A stretch of DNA of 64,000 nucleotides from Neobacillus mesonae (GCF_001636315.1 NZ_KV440949.1:2788223-2852222); one strand, 5' to 3'; shown: positions 1 through 9,315, counted from the stretch's first letter. The notes: a model not told the origin generated them from the sequence alone. Made by a program: numbers and translations.

Positions 1-1
1 C

Positions 2-277
<276 letters not shown>

Positions 278-295
278 TATTGACTAACAGACAAC

Positions 296-340
296 AAGGG
301 CGCTGGACAGTTTAGAACAAACTTGTTCTTTGCCCTTTTT
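296..340 (+). terminator. Rho-independent terminator after rplQ
   Basis: AAGGGC near 296 pairs with GCCCTT near 332, with an inner GAACAA/TTGTTC hairpin, followed by TTTTTG. It ends the ribosomal protein operon. Confidence 0.75.
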
Positions 341-615
341 GTATATTACCTGGTTGCTATTATAACCAAGCCAAAAAGAGTGTTACGATGAGCGCAACTC
401 CAGATCGTTTGGAGCCTTCCCAGTTTCATATTACTTTTTTAGGAAGAAAGGAACTGTTTCCTTTTTTGTGACTCGTCTAGCTCATGCACCTCTCCCGATA
501 TTTTATAGTTTAAATATATAGTAGAAGCTGCTTACAAGCACTGCCCTGGGAAGAGGTGCAGGCTTTTTTTGTATATGGAGTAGAGAAGAGACTAGTTTAG
601 GGGGGAGAAACTTCG
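341..615 (+). promoter_or_regulatory. Structured leader before ecfA1
   Basis: This gene-free stretch between rplQ and ecfA1 holds two inverted repeats with T-runs. The first is GAAAGGAA...TTTCCTTTTTT near 444-470. The second is a long-range pair, TGCACCTCTCCC at 485-496 with GGGAAGAGGTGCA at 548-560, followed by seven T at 564-570, about 45 nt before the ecfA1 start. The second has the shape of an intrinsic terminator or attenuator in front of the ECF operon. No known riboswitch class was recognised. Confidence 0.45.
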
Positions 616-1455
616 ATGAAAACGCCGATTGTGTCACTTAAAGAAGTGACTTTCCAATATGATGGACAGGAACGAAATGCGCTAAATCATGTTTCTTTTG
701 ATATTTATGATGGGGAATGGCTGGCTATTGTCGGGCATAATGGTTCAGGAAAGTCGACGATGGCCAAATTATTAAATGGACTGCAATTTCCTAACGAAGG
801 TGAAATTATAGTTTGTGGGAATAAACTTAATGAAGAAAGTATTTGGGATATCCGTAGAGAGATTGGAATGGTTTTTCAAAACCCTGATAATCAGTTCGTT
901 GGAACCACTGTCCAGGATGATGTGGCTTTTGGTTTAGAAAATATGGGCATTCCAAGGGAAGAAATGGTCCAAAGGGTTGAAGATTCATTGAAAAAGGTTA
1001 AAATGGATCAATTTCTGCATCAAGAGCCCCACCATCTTTCAGGAGGGCAAAAGCAGCGAGTTGCCATAGCTGGAGTGCTCGCACTAAGACCTGCTATCAT
1101 AATTTTGGATGAGGCAACATCGATGCTTGACCCAAGAGGCCGGGAAGAAGTGTTAGAAACGGTAAGAACCTTAAAGGATGAAAAATCACTGACTGTTATT
1201 TCGATAACCCATGACTTAGAAGAGGCCGCAAAAGCTGACCGGATTATCGTTATGAACAAAGGTGAAGTTTTCCGTGAAGGTACCCCTGAAGAAATTTTCT
1301 CAATGGATGAACAATTAATTCAGCTTGGGTTGGACATTCCCTTTTCAGTGAAAATGGCAAAAGCATTTCGCTCAGAAGGAATACAATTATCCAAGTATTA
1401 TTTATCGGAAGAAGAGTTGGTGACAGAGTTATGGACATCTCGCTCTCACATGTAG
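616..1455 (+). CDS. ecfA1: Energy-coupling factor transporter ATPase EcfA1
   Basis: One of the two ABC ATPases of the group II energy-coupling-factor transporter. It hydrolyses ATP at the inner membrane face to drive vitamin uptake (riboflavin, biotin, thiamine and others) through exchangeable S subunits. The 279-aa protein shows Walker A GHNGSGKS at residues 40-47, Q-loop FQNPDNQF, signature LSGGQ near 141 and Walker B IIILDEA near 163. ATG 616 follows GGGGGAG with good spacing. Its 3' end overlaps ecfA2 by 25 nt, so the two are translationally linked, in the order conserved in Bacillus. Confidence 0.97.
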   Translation: MKTPIVSLKEVTFQYDGQERNALNHVSFDIYDGEWLAIVGHNGSGKSTMAKLLNGLQFPNEGEIIVCGNKLNEESIWDIRREIGMVFQNPDNQFVGTTVQDDVAFGLENMGIPREEMVQRVEDSLKKVKMDQFLHQEPHHLSGGQKQRVAIAGVLALRPAIIILDEATSMLDPRGREEVLETVRTLKDEKSLTVISITHDLEEAAKADRIIVMNKGEVFREGTPEEIFSMDEQLIQLGLDIPFSVKMAKAFRSEGIQLSKYYLSEEELVTELWTSRSHM

Positions 1456-2297
1456 ATTACCGTTATCAAGCTAACACGCCGTTCGAACGTTTAGCTATAC
1501 AAGACGTTTCCATTGATATTCCTTCAGGAACTTATATGGCTGTAATCGGCCATACCGGTTCAGGTAAATCAACCGTATTGCAGCATTTAAATGCCCTGCT
1601 CGTCCCATCGGAAGGAACCGTAACGATTGGCGATAGAGAAATTAAAGCGCATCAGAAAAATAAAAATTTGCGACAGGTGCGTCAGCGGGTAGGAATTGTC
1701 TTTCAATTTCCTGAGCACCAATTATTTGAGGAAAGCGTGGAGAAAGACATTATCTTCGGCCCAATGAATTTTGGCGTTTCAGAAGCGGAAGCCAAAAAAC
1801 GTGCGCGTCTTGCCTTGAAGCAAGTGGGACTTGGAGAAGAAATCTTAGAAAAGTCACCATTTGACCTGTCAGGCGGTCAAATGCGCCGGGTAGCGATTGC
1901 TGGTGTATTAGCGATGGAACCTGATGTCATTGTACTTGATGAACCGACTGCCGGTTTAGATCCTAGGGGCCGCAAGGAAATTATGGACATGTTTTATCAG
2001 CTTCATCAGGAAAGAAAATTATCCACGATTCTTGTCACTCACAGCATGGAGGATGCAGCAAGATACGCGGACCGCATTGTGATCATGCAGGAGGGAAAGG
2101 TTGCTAAAAAGGGAACACCGGAAGAGATTTTCTCATCGCCTGCAGAGCTCCTGCAAATGGGGCTGGACGTTCCAGAAGTAGTCCGTTTTCAGCTTAAGCT
2201 AGAGGAACAGGGAATGGAATTTGAAAAAATCTATTTGTCGATTGAACAATTATCATCTGCTGTCGCTGACGCGTTAAAGCGAGGTGTCCGATCATGA
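1431..2297 (+). CDS. ecfA2: Energy-coupling factor transporter ATPase EcfA2
   Basis: Second ATPase of the ECF module; it forms a heterodimer with EcfA1 on EcfT. The 288-aa protein has Walker A GHTGSGKS near residue 40, Q-loop FQFPEHQLF, signature LSGGQMRR near 147, Walker B VIVLDEPT near 167 and the H-loop THSM. It starts inside the end of ecfA1, and its TGA overlaps the ecfT start as ATGA, the usual arrangement of the ecfA1-A2-T operon. Both ATPases keep all nucleotide-binding motifs, so both look active. Confidence 0.97.
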   Translation: MDISLSHVDYRYQANTPFERLAIQDVSIDIPSGTYMAVIGHTGSGKSTVLQHLNALLVPSEGTVTIGDREIKAHQKNKNLRQVRQRVGIVFQFPEHQLFEESVEKDIIFGPMNFGVSEAEAKKRARLALKQVGLGEEILEKSPFDLSGGQMRRVAIAGVLAMEPDVIVLDEPTAGLDPRGRKEIMDMFYQLHQERKLSTILVTHSMEDAARYADRIVIMQEGKVAKKGTPEEIFSSPAELLQMGLDVPEVVRFQLKLEEQGMEFEKIYLSIEQLSSAVADALKRGVRS

Positions 2298-3091
2298 TGG
2301 AAAAAATGATTTTCGGCCGTTATGTCCCAGCAGACTCTCTGATTCACAAAATGGACCCGCGTTCAAAACTGACCATCATTTTCCTGTTTGTTTGTATTAT
2401 TTTCCTTGCTAATAATTGGCAGACCTATGTAATTATTGGACTTTATACATTTTTAATGATTGGATTATCCCGGGTTCCGATCCGCTTTCTATACGGCGGC
2501 CTAAAGCCGGTTTTATGGCTGGTGGCGTTCACGTTTATCCTCCAGCTATTTTTTACAAGGGAAGGAACTCTTGTGTATCAATGGGGTGTCATAAAAATTT
2601 ATGCAGAAGGAATTAAAATGGGCTTTTATATATCCTTCCGCTTTTTCTTTCTGATTTTAATGACTTCGCTATTAACGCTGACGACTACACCGATTGAAAT
2701 TACCGATGGACTGGAAACCCTTTTAGGGCCGTTAAAAAAGATTCGTTTTCCGGTTCATGAAATGGCCTTGATGATGTCAATATCGCTGCGTTTTATTCCG
2801 ACATTGATGCAGGAAACGGATAAAATTATGAAGGCGCAAATTGCCAGAGGTGTTGAGTTTGCCAGCGGCCCGGTGAAAGAGCGGATTAAGGCGGTCATTC
2901 CATTGTTAATCCCGTTATTTGTCAGCTCGTTTAAACGAGCGGAAGAACTTGCGGTTGCGATGGAAGCCAGAGGGTACCGCGGCGGCGAGGGCAGGACTAA
3001 ATATCGGCAGTTAAGCTGGAAGCAGGTTGATACCCTTCAGATTGTTTTTCTAGCTATTATTACAGTTCTACTCATTTTATTTCGTTCCTAA
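2294..3091 (+). CDS. ecfT: Energy-coupling factor transporter transmembrane protein EcfT
   Basis: Membrane scaffold of the ECF transporter. It couples the EcfA1/EcfA2 ATPases to the substrate-binding S component. The 265-aa protein has several hydrophobic segments (about residues 25-60, 75-90, 100-130 and the C-terminal end). It also has the two cytoplasmic coupling motifs of the family, seen here as QIARGVEFASG and MEARGYRGG. The start overlaps the ecfA2 stop (ATGA). The stop TAA at 3089-3091 is followed at once by truA, so all four genes are probably one transcript. Confidence 0.96.
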   Translation: MMEKMIFGRYVPADSLIHKMDPRSKLTIIFLFVCIIFLANNWQTYVIIGLYTFLMIGLSRVPIRFLYGGLKPVLWLVAFTFILQLFFTREGTLVYQWGVIKIYAEGIKMGFYISFRFFFLILMTSLLTLTTTPIEITDGLETLLGPLKKIRFPVHEMALMMSISLRFIPTLMQETDKIMKAQIARGVEFASGPVKERIKAVIPLLIPLFVSSFKRAEELAVAMEARGYRGGEGRTKYRQLSWKQVDTLQIVFLAIITVLLILFRS

Positions 3092-3102
3092 TGGAGAGAA
3101 TA

Positions 3103-3855
3103 ATGCAAAGATACAAAGCAATTATTGCTTATGATGGTACAGAGTTTTTCGGTTATCAGGTACAGCCGAATAAGCGGACGGTTCAGTCAGAACTGGAGGC
3201 TGTTTTGGCAAAAATGCATAAAGGCGCTGAGGTGAAAGTAACGGCCTCAGGGAGAACAGATGCCGGTGTCCATGCGAGGGGACAAGTTGTCCATTTTGAT
3301 TCGCCGTTATTCATTCCTGAAGAGAAATGGGTAATTGCTTTGAACTCCCTGCTTCCGGATGATCTTTCAGTTCTAACTGTTGAGATGGTAAATGAGTCTT
3401 TTCATGCCCGCTTTGCTGCGGTTGGAAAGGAATATCGTTATCGGCTGCTGTTATCGAAGATGCGGGACCCCTTTGAGAGTCGTTACGCTTACCGTTACCC
3501 TTATCCTTTGGATCTGGAGGCAATGCAGGCGGCTAGCTGCTATTTGGTTGGCAGACCACTTGATTTTACCAGTTTTTGCTCTGCCAAAACGGAGGTTGTC
3601 GACAAGGTCCGGACCATTGAAACAATTGATTATGTGTTGGAGGGGGACCTGCTTACGCTGCGATTTGTGGGTAACGGATTCTTGTATAATATGGTTCGTA
3701 TTTTGGTAGGAACGCTTTTAGAGGTAGGCTCAGGAGACCGTAAGCCCGAAGAAATGGCCGATATTTTGGAGCGGCAGGACCGGCGCTTTGCCGGTAAAAC
3801 CGCACCCGCACATGGATTGTATCTTTGGGAAGTGTTTTACAAAAAAAGTCTTTAA
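3103..3855 (+). CDS. truA: tRNA pseudouridine(38-40) synthase TruA
   Basis: Converts uridines 38-40 of the tRNA anticodon stem-loop to pseudouridine. From the chosen start the catalytic aspartate is D53 in GRTDAGVHARG. The C-terminal FVGNGFLYNMVRILVGTL block is also typical. An ATG exists at 3091, but GGAGAG at 3093-3098 would lie inside that version, and homologues begin near MQRYKAIIAYDG, so ATG 3103 (250 aa) is preferred. It follows ecfT with almost no gap. A consensus promoter for rplM starts about 30 nt after its stop. Confidence 0.95.
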   Translation: MQRYKAIIAYDGTEFFGYQVQPNKRTVQSELEAVLAKMHKGAEVKVTASGRTDAGVHARGQVVHFDSPLFIPEEKWVIALNSLLPDDLSVLTVEMVNESFHARFAAVGKEYRYRLLLSKMRDPFESRYAYRYPYPLDLEAMQAASCYLVGRPLDFTSFCSAKTEVVDKVRTIETIDYVLEGDLLTLRFVGNGFLYNMVRILVGTLLEVGSGDRKPEEMADILERQDRRFAGKTAPAHGLYLWEVFYKKSL

Positions 3856-3882
3856 AACAACCCCACCTGGTGTAACATTTTC

Positions 3883-3911
3883 TTGACAATTGGATGCCAA
3901 CTATTTATTAT
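3883..3911 (+). promoter_or_regulatory. Sigma-A promoter of rplM-rpsI
   Basis: TTGACA at 3883-3888 and TATTAT at 3906-3911 are separated by 17 bp, with a second TATAAT overlapping at 3911-3916. This near-consensus promoter gives a leader of about 180 nt before rplM. Confidence 0.8.
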
Positions 3912-3929
3912 ATAATATGTGTGTGTTTT

Positions 3930-4085
3930 TAATCCCACGATAAAGCCCCGGAAAGTCTTAATCGTGATTGAAAATATATGATTTGAAACTTAAGCTGCAC
4001 AGTGGCATAACGTTCATTCCCGGAACAGAATCGGACGTTGATTGCTAATGATCGTGCGAAAACAATAATCTTAATGGATATTAAT
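3930..4085 (+). ncRNA. Probable ribosomal protein L13-type leader
   Basis: The transcript from the promoter at 3883 carries about 170 nt of untranslated RNA before rplM, with several local inverted repeats such as CACGATAA...TTAATCGTG (3937-3967) and AACGTTCATTCCCGG...CGGACGTT. Firmicutes are known to carry an autoregulatory L13 leader at this position. The position and length fit; the fold was not computed. Confidence 0.55.
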
Positions 4086-4099
4086 TAGGAGGGAAATTC

Positions 4100-4537
4100 A
4101 TGCGTACAACGTTTATGGCTAATGCCAACAATATCGAGCGCAAATGGTACGTAGTTGATGCTGAAGGCAAAACTCTTGGTCGTCTTGCTTCTGAAGTAGC
4201 ATCTATCCTACGCGGAAAACATAAACCAACTTATACACCACATGTTGACACTGGTGATCATGTTATCATTCTTAATGCTTCTAAGATTGAATTAACTGGT
4301 AACAAGTTAAACGATAAAATTTACTACCGTCACACTATGCACCCAGGCGGTTTAAAGCAAAGAACTGCTCTTGAAATGCGTACAAACTACGCTGAGAAAA
4401 TGCTTGAGCTTGCTATTAAAGGCATGCTTCCAAAGAATTCTCTTGGTCGTCAAATGTTCAAAAAATTACACGTGTATGCTGGCGCAGAGCATCCACATCA
4501 AGCACAAAAACCTGAAGCTTACGAGCTTCGCGGTTAA
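4100..4537 (+). CDS. rplM: 50S ribosomal protein L13
   Basis: Early-assembling large-subunit protein, 145 aa, the usual length. The family blocks [34 protein letters not shown] and [22 protein letters not shown] are all present. ATG 4100 follows AGGAGGG at 4088-4094. It is co-transcribed with rpsI 19 nt downstream, the universal L13-S9 pair. Expression is probably adjusted by the leader upstream. Confidence 0.98.
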   Translation: MRTTFMANANNIERKWYVVDAEGKTLGRLASEVASILRGKHKPTYTPHVDTGDHVIILNASKIELTGNKLNDKIYYRHTMHPGGLKQRTALEMRTNYAEKMLELAIKGMLPKNSLGRQMFKKLHVYAGAEHPHQAQKPEAYELRG

Positions 4538-4556
4538 TTAAAGGGAGGGAAACAAC

Positions 4557-4949
4557 TTGGCACAAGTTCAATATATTGGTACTGGTCGTCGTAAGAGCTC
4601 TGTCGCACGTGTGCGCTTAGTTCCAGGTACAGGTAAAATTGTAATTAATGATCGTGATATCGACACATATATCCCATTCGAAGCTTTACGTGTTGTTGTA
4701 AGACAACCATTAGTAGCTACTGAAACAGTTGGCAGCTATGATGTTCTTGTAAACGTAAGCGGCGGCGGTTATACTGGTCAAGCTGGAGCAATCCGTCACG
4801 GTATTGCTCGTGCATTACTGCAAGCTGACCCAGAATTCCGTCCAACATTAAAGCGCGCAGGTCTATTAACTCGTGACGCACGTATGAAAGAACGTAAGAA
4901 ATACGGTCTTAAAGGTGCTCGTCGTGCACCTCAGTTCTCAAAACGTTAA
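4557..4949 (+). CDS. rpsI: 30S ribosomal protein S9
   Basis: Small-subunit protein whose C-terminal tail reaches the P-site tRNA; 130 aa. Family features are [16 protein letters not shown] at the N-terminus, [19 protein letters not shown] in the middle and the conserved [17 protein letters not shown] tail. The start codon is TTG at 4557, set by GGGAGG at 4543-4548. In B. subtilis rpsI is followed shortly by ybaJ/ybaK-cwlD; here a terminator and about 47 kb of accessory DNA intervene. Confidence 0.98.
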   Translation: MAQVQYIGTGRRKSSVARVRLVPGTGKIVINDRDIDTYIPFEALRVVVRQPLVATETVGSYDVLVNVSGGGYTGQAGAIRHGIARALLQADPEFRPTLKRAGLLTRDARMKERKKYGLKGARRAPQFSKR

Positions 4950-4960
4950 TTATTCGTTTC

Positions 4961-4996
4961 AAAGGCTCTCAACCAATTGGTTGGGGGTCTTTTTTT
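4961..4996 (+). terminator. Terminator of rplM-rpsI, target of the intron
   Basis: GGCTCTCAACC at 4964-4974 pairs imperfectly with GGTTGGGGGTC at 4979-4989, followed by a run of seven T (4990-4996). The group II intron starts at the next base, so the intron used this hairpin as its landing site. Confidence 0.9.
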
Positions 4997-5519
4997 GTGT
5001 GCCAGGCATGTTCATTTACTTGGCGGTGTGAGTCCGCTATGGGCGTTGGGATATGCGAACCATTAGCTGAAGGCAAGGGTGTTCATGGTGACATGAAATC
5101 TGAAGGAAGCCCTAGGCAAATCCTTGGTCTGAGGTACACGAACCACATTTGAGGTTTCAATTTCAGGACGAGTTTGCAAAACAAATTGAAGTCCCAAATA
5201 TCCCCGGATGGAATTGAAATAAATGTGGCAGACATATGAGGAGAAGGTGGATGAACTTACCCTGGGAGGTCTCTTGATACCCTTTAAAGGAACCTACTTA
5301 GTGATAAGTAATTGAATCTAGAGAAGTCAGCCGAGGTCATAGTATCAACCTTACGGTTGAGAAGGACTGAACGAAAGGAGCGACCATGTTAGAGCAGTTT
5401 ACAAAGGAACGAGGAGACAGCCAATCATATGACTATAAAAGAAGTAGGTGAACGGAATTTACTGAGAACTTTTGTAGAGTTGAGTTACCTTTGTGCAACC
5501 TCAAGAGCATGGGAACAAT

Positions 5520-6782
5520 ATGGAATCTAATAACGAGTTAATTGTGAGAATTATAAGCCGAGATAATATGAACCTAGCCTTTCAGAGGGTTAAGAGAAAT
5601 AAAGGAGCTGCAGGAGTCGATGAGAAAGATATAGAAGCAACTCGCCTTTATCTGAAAGAATACGGTCATGAAATCCTCCGACTTATACAAGAAGGAAAAT
5701 ATAAACCACAAGCAGTCAGGAGGGTAGAAATACCAAAGCCCAACGGTGGAAAACGTAAGTTAGGAATTCCCACAGTAACTGACAGAGTCATTCAGCAAGC
5801 AATCTCCCAAGTATTAACCCCAATCTTTGAGAAACAATTTAGCCCCTATAGCTATGGATTTAGACCTAATAAAAGCGCACACCAAGCAATAGAACAGGCT
5901 AGACAATATATCGAAGAAGGCTACTATTACGTAGTGGACATAGACTTAGAGAAGTTCTTTGATAAAGTACAACACGACAAGCTTATGTCCATCGTTGCCA
6001 AGTCTATCACAGATAAAATGACTCTGAAATTAATCCGTCGATACCTTCAAGCAGGTGTTATGGAAAATGGAGTTGTATCGGTGAACAAGGAAGGAACTCC
6101 GCAAGGAGGACCACTGAGTCCCTTACTTAGCAATATCATTCTAAATGAGTTGGACAAGGAGCTTGAAAACCGCGGGCATAAATTTGTACGTTATGCAGAT
6201 GACTGTAACATATATGTTAAGAGTCTAAAAGCAGGGGAACGGGTCAAAGAAGGAATTACAGACTTCATTGAGAAGAAATTAAAGCTCAAAGTGAATGAGG
6301 AGAAAAGCGCGGTGGGAAAGCCAATAGCACGTGTATTCTTAGGTATGAGTTTTTATCAATGGAAAAGAAAATCTAAAATATACGTGCCAAAGAAAACCAA
6401 GGAAAGATTCGAAGGAAAGCTAAAGAAACTCACGAACCGTAATTGGGGAGTAAGTATGGAATTTCGTATTCTAAAGATTAATCAACTTATTCAGGGATGG
6501 GGCAATTACTTTAAAATCGCGGATATTAAGAAATATGCATCCTTAACTGACGCGCATATCAGAAGGCGATTAAGAGCCTGCCGATGGAAAGAGTGGAAGA
6601 AAACGAAAACTAAATACAGAAACCTGAAGAAACAAGGTATTCCTTCAAATGTCGCTTGGAGATGTGCCAATACCCGAAAGGGTTACTGGAGATTTTCCAA
6701 TAATCCAGTCTTGGATTCAGCCTTGAATAAGGATTATTGGATAAGACAAGGACTTAAACAATTAACTCAAATAATTTCATAG
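5520..6782 (+). CDS. ltrA: Group II intron reverse transcriptase/maturase (class C type)
   Basis: Intron-encoded protein that splices and mobilises the outer intron. Reverse transcriptase blocks are GVDEKDIEA, KRKLGIPTVTDRVIQQA, YSYGFRPNKSAHQAI, GTPQGGPLSPLLSNI and the catalytic FVRYADDC. Then come the maturase X domain with IQGWGNYFKIAD and a basic C-terminal DNA-binding region. There is no HNH endonuclease domain, as expected for class C. The frame is open from a GTG at 5493; ATG 5520 (420 aa) is chosen because it matches the usual N-terminus, but no clear ribosome site decides it. Confidence 0.9.
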   Translation: MESNNELIVRIISRDNMNLAFQRVKRNKGAAGVDEKDIEATRLYLKEYGHEILRLIQEGKYKPQAVRRVEIPKPNGGKRKLGIPTVTDRVIQQAISQVLTPIFEKQFSPYSYGFRPNKSAHQAIEQARQYIEEGYYYVVDIDLEKFFDKVQHDKLMSIVAKSITDKMTLKLIRRYLQAGVMENGVVSVNKEGTPQGGPLSPLLSNIILNELDKELENRGHKFVRYADDCNIYVKSLKAGERVKEGITDFIEKKLKLKVNEEKSAVGKPIARVFLGMSFYQWKRKSKIYVPKKTKERFEGKLKKLTNRNWGVSMEFRILKINQLIQGWGNYFKIADIKKYASLTDAHIRRRLRACRWKEWKKTKTKYRNLKKQGIPSNVAWRCANTRKGYWRFSNNPVLDSALNKDYWIRQGLKQLTQIIS

Positions 6783-6789
6783 AACTTTC

Positions 6790-6824
6790 GAACCGCCGTA
6801 TACCGAACGGTACGTACGGTGGTG
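6790..6824 (+). other. Domain V of the outer group IIC intron
   Basis: ACCGCCGTA at 6792-6800 pairs with TACGGTGGT at 6815-6823 around a CG bulge and an upper stem TACCG/CGGTA. The triad CGC is at 6794-6796. This is the catalytic hairpin, located just after the reverse transcriptase gene. Confidence 0.85.
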
Positions 6825-7338
6825 GTGTGCTGTGAAAGGCACATCAGAGATGAGGGAAGGTCCCTCGATGGAGATTGTACCAGGCAAATCCATCAAACAA
6901 CCCTAAGCTGCTGCAATAAAGAGTTGTGGTAGTAAGCGTCTAGGGAAAAGGTTGTATTAAAACAATCATGTGAGATATACAAAGATGAACGAAAGTGAAT
7001 CGCTGAAGAAGTATCGATAACGTAAAGATTTGTCAAAACTTGTTGTTCACCACTAGACAAGGATAAGAGCAGAAGATAACCTGGAAAGCTGACTGTTCGG
7101 CAAACGGTATTAAGGCGACATGAGTGTATATCAGGCTCTGATGTGAAACACAGGAACCTGCATCACGATGTTAAGCGAAAAGTCACAAGCTACAGAAAAG
7201 CAAGGTCGAAATAGCGAAGCGTGGTACAGGGGCGGAGGTGCTCGTAGTAGTAATGAAGTTGCTGTAATGGCAATGGAGCGAAGGGGCACCATCATTCAAC
7301 TCAATATCTGATAACAACTGTGGAAACAGGAGGATTTG

Positions 7339-8577
7339 ATGAAAGAGAGTAAGCCATTTAAAATCTCTAAACATGTTGTACTAACAGCCTTTAAAAGAGT
7401 AAAAGCGAATAGAGGTAGTGAGGGAATTGATGGACAAGACATAAAGGAATTTGAGAAGAATCTCAAAAGAAACCTTTATAAAGTTTGGAATAGAATGAGC
7501 TCCGGTAGCTATTTTCCTCCACCAGTTAAGTTAGTTGAAATACCCAAGAAAACTGGAGGGAAACGAGGACTTGGTATTCCAACAGTCGAGGATAGAGTTG
7601 CACAGATGGTAGTTAAAATGTATCTAGAACCAAAGGTTGAACCGATATTTCATGAAGACTCTTATGGATACCGTCCAAATAAATCAGCCATTGACGCTAT
7701 TGGACAAGCAAGAAAAAGGTGCTGGAAATATGACTATGTCATTGAGTTCGATATTAAAGGATTGTTCGATAATATTGATCATGAATTATTAATGCGAGCT
7801 GTTCAAAAGCACACAAAAGAGTCATGGATAAGGATGTATGTAGAAAGATGGCTCAAAGCACCATTTATTGATTCGGAAAATCGTAAGATTGAAAGAAATT
7901 CGGGAACACCGCAAGGTGGAGTAATAAGTCCAGTTCTTGCGAACTTGTTTATGCATTATGCGTTCGATGTGTGGATGTTGCGAACAAATCCACGAGCGCC
8001 TTTTGAACGATACGCAGATGATGCCATCATACACTGCAAATCGGAAGAAGAGGCTCAGGACATACTGAGAAAACTTAATCAGCGGTTAAAAGAATGCAAA
8101 CTGGAATTACATCCGGAAAAGACAAAGATTGTCTACTGCAAAGATAAGGATAGGGTAAATGAGTATCCAGTTATTGAATTTGACTTCTTGGGCTACACTT
8201 TTCGTAGGATTTTCATCAAAGACAGGTTAGGAAGACTACAATTTAATTTTCTTCCATCAGTAAGTAAAAAGTCCGGGAAATCTTTCCGTAGCAAGATAAA
8301 GGCAATGAATATTCATAAGTTTACTGGTTGCAATATCCAAATCATAGCAGAGATGATAAATCCGATGATTAGAGGTTGGCTCAATTACTTCACTAAGTAC
8401 AATCCATCAGCAGTTAAATACTCAATTGATTGTGTAAATCGGAGATTAACCAAATGGGCAATGTGCAAATATAAGAGATTTAGAGGACATCGAAAAAGAG
8501 CCGAAACATGGCTTAAAGCACTGGCAAAAAGAGAACCCAGCATGTTTCCACACTGGGTTAAAGGAATGACTCCTTAA
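7339..8577 (+). CDS. ltrA: Group II intron reverse transcriptase/maturase (inner intron)
   Basis: Protein of the nested intron, 412 aa from ATG 7339, which follows AGGAGG at 7328-7333. Reverse transcriptase motifs are GLGIPTVEDRVAQM, SYGYRPNKSAIDAI, FDIKGLFDNIDHELL, GTPQGGVISPVLANL and catalytic FERYADDAIIH. Then come LGYTFRR and the maturase GWLNYFTKYN block. It ends with HWVKGMTP and lacks an HNH endonuclease, as in classes that retrohome without second-strand cleavage. It differs throughout from the protein at 5520, so this is not a tandem duplication. Confidence 0.9.
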   Translation: MKESKPFKISKHVVLTAFKRVKANRGSEGIDGQDIKEFEKNLKRNLYKVWNRMSSGSYFPPPVKLVEIPKKTGGKRGLGIPTVEDRVAQMVVKMYLEPKVEPIFHEDSYGYRPNKSAIDAIGQARKRCWKYDYVIEFDIKGLFDNIDHELLMRAVQKHTKESWIRMYVERWLKAPFIDSENRKIERNSGTPQGGVISPVLANLFMHYAFDVWMLRTNPRAPFERYADDAIIHCKSEEEAQDILRKLNQRLKECKLELHPEKTKIVYCKDKDRVNEYPVIEFDFLGYTFRRIFIKDRLGRLQFNFLPSVSKKSGKSFRSKIKAMNIHKFTGCNIQIIAEMINPMIRGWLNYFTKYNPSAVKYSIDCVNRRLTKWAMCKYKRFRGHRKRAETWLKALAKREPSMFPHWVKGMTP

Positions 8578-8591
8578 TGGTTGAATGATAT

Positions 8592-8625
8592 GAGCCGTAT
8601 GAATCGAGAGATTCACGTACGGTTC
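8592..8625 (+). other. Domain V of the inner intron
   Basis: Canonical 34-nt hairpin: GAGCCGTA pairs with TACGGTTC around a CG bulge, with upper stem TGAATC/GATTCA and a GAGA loop. The triad is AGC at 8593-8595. Confidence 0.9.
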
Positions 8626-8702
8626 TGTGAGAGCCTCTGGGTGAAACTCCTGGGAGCTACTCGACTGAGAGGTCGGGGGTTAGTCACCCCCTCCTACTCG
8701 AT

Positions 8703-8880
8703 TGATTAAAGCAAGGTGGGTTCATTCCATATAAATAGGCTTCTACATCAGTAACAACGACCTATAAAGAATCATAATTTGTTGAAGAGAGCACAAGTAC
8801 TATACTCGAGGAAATAATTGCCCAATTAAAATATTTTTTCTGCTCTCGTATCTGATAGTAAATACAAAGGGGAGGAAAAA
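8703..8880 (+). promoter_or_regulatory. Leader region of the TOMM cluster with a candidate promoter
   Basis: A candidate sigma-A promoter has TTGTTG at 8779-8784 and TATACT at 8801-8806, 16 bp apart. Downstream, GAGAGCA (8787-8793) is complementary to TGCTCTC (8842-8848), which could fold in the leader. The ribosome site GGGGAGG at 8870-8876 precedes the precursor gene. The promoter is a visual call only. Confidence 0.4.
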
Positions 8881-9153
8881 ATGTACAATTTTCAAAATGA
8901 ACTTCAAGGGCTGGGAATGGATCCTTTTCGAGCTGGTGAATTAGTTCCAATTGGTCAACAGGCCCAAGATACACGGTTGTGGGGGCGCTGTGGCGGATTT
9001 CGTTGTGGCGGTTTTCGTTGCGGAGGTTTCCGTTGTGGTTTTGGGTGCGGTGGCTGTTTTGGGTGCGGTGGCTGCGGTGGCTGCGGTTTCGGCTGTGGTG
9101 GCTGTTTTGGCTTGGGTTTTGGCTGCTTTGGCATCGGTTTCGGTTTTATTTAA
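8881..9153 (+). CDS. TOMM precursor peptide, heterocycloanthracin/sonorensin type
   Basis: Ribosomally made precursor of a thiazole-containing peptide. The 90-aa product has a leader (about residues 1-36) with the family pattern FQNELQGL...FRAGELVP. The core of about 54 residues is almost only Cys, Gly and Phe: three CGGFR repeats, then CGFG, CGG and CFG blocks. I count 12 Cys, 25 Gly and no Ser or Thr, so only thiazoles could form. ATG 8881 follows GGGGAGG. The three maturation genes downstream are on the same strand. Family assignment rests on leader pattern and context. Confidence 0.88.
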   Translation: MYNFQNELQGLGMDPFRAGELVPIGQQAQDTRLWGRCGGFRCGGFRCGGFRCGFGCGGCFGCGGCGGCGFGCGGCFGLGFGCFGIGFGFI

Positions 9154-9315
9154 TTGGCTTGCATTCTGGAAAATATTATTCCACAGAAGAAAGTGCCCCT
9201 GCATGGACCTGTGCCATTAGGGGCACTTCTTTACTTTGGTTATCATAATGGACAAAAATTCGTACATAAACTGATAGTACGCAAGTAGTTACGATTAGGG
9301 ATAAGGAGGATCTGC

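Larger units (their letters stand above)
6825..8665 (+). mobile_element. Inner group II intron nested in the outer intron
   Basis: Second complete group II intron, 1841 nt. It starts GTGTGC at 6825, immediately after domain V of the outer intron, and ends CTACTCGAC at 8665 after its own domain V (8592-8625) and a domain VI-like hairpin. Removing 6825-8665 joins ...GGTGGTG to TGAGAGGTC... and restores a continuous domain V-VI for the outer intron. Its domain V has an AGC triad and its protein differs clearly from that of the outer intron, so it comes from another lineage (class D/E-like; exact class not determined). Confidence 0.82.
4997..8702 (+). mobile_element. Group IIC intron (outer intron of a twintron)
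   Basis: Retrotransposing ribozyme. It starts GTGTGCC at 4997, directly after the T-run of the rpsI terminator, the insertion habit known for bacterial class C introns. Domain V lies at 6790-6824 with a CGC triad (6794-6796), as in class C. Domain VI is not next to it: the sequence is interrupted at 6825 and resumes at 8666 with TGAGAGGTCGGGGG, pairing with CCCCCTCC and ending CTACTCGAT at 8702 (the expected AY end). Without the inner intron it is 1865 nt, a normal class C length. The boundary calls rest on motifs, not on a computed fold. Confidence 0.85.
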
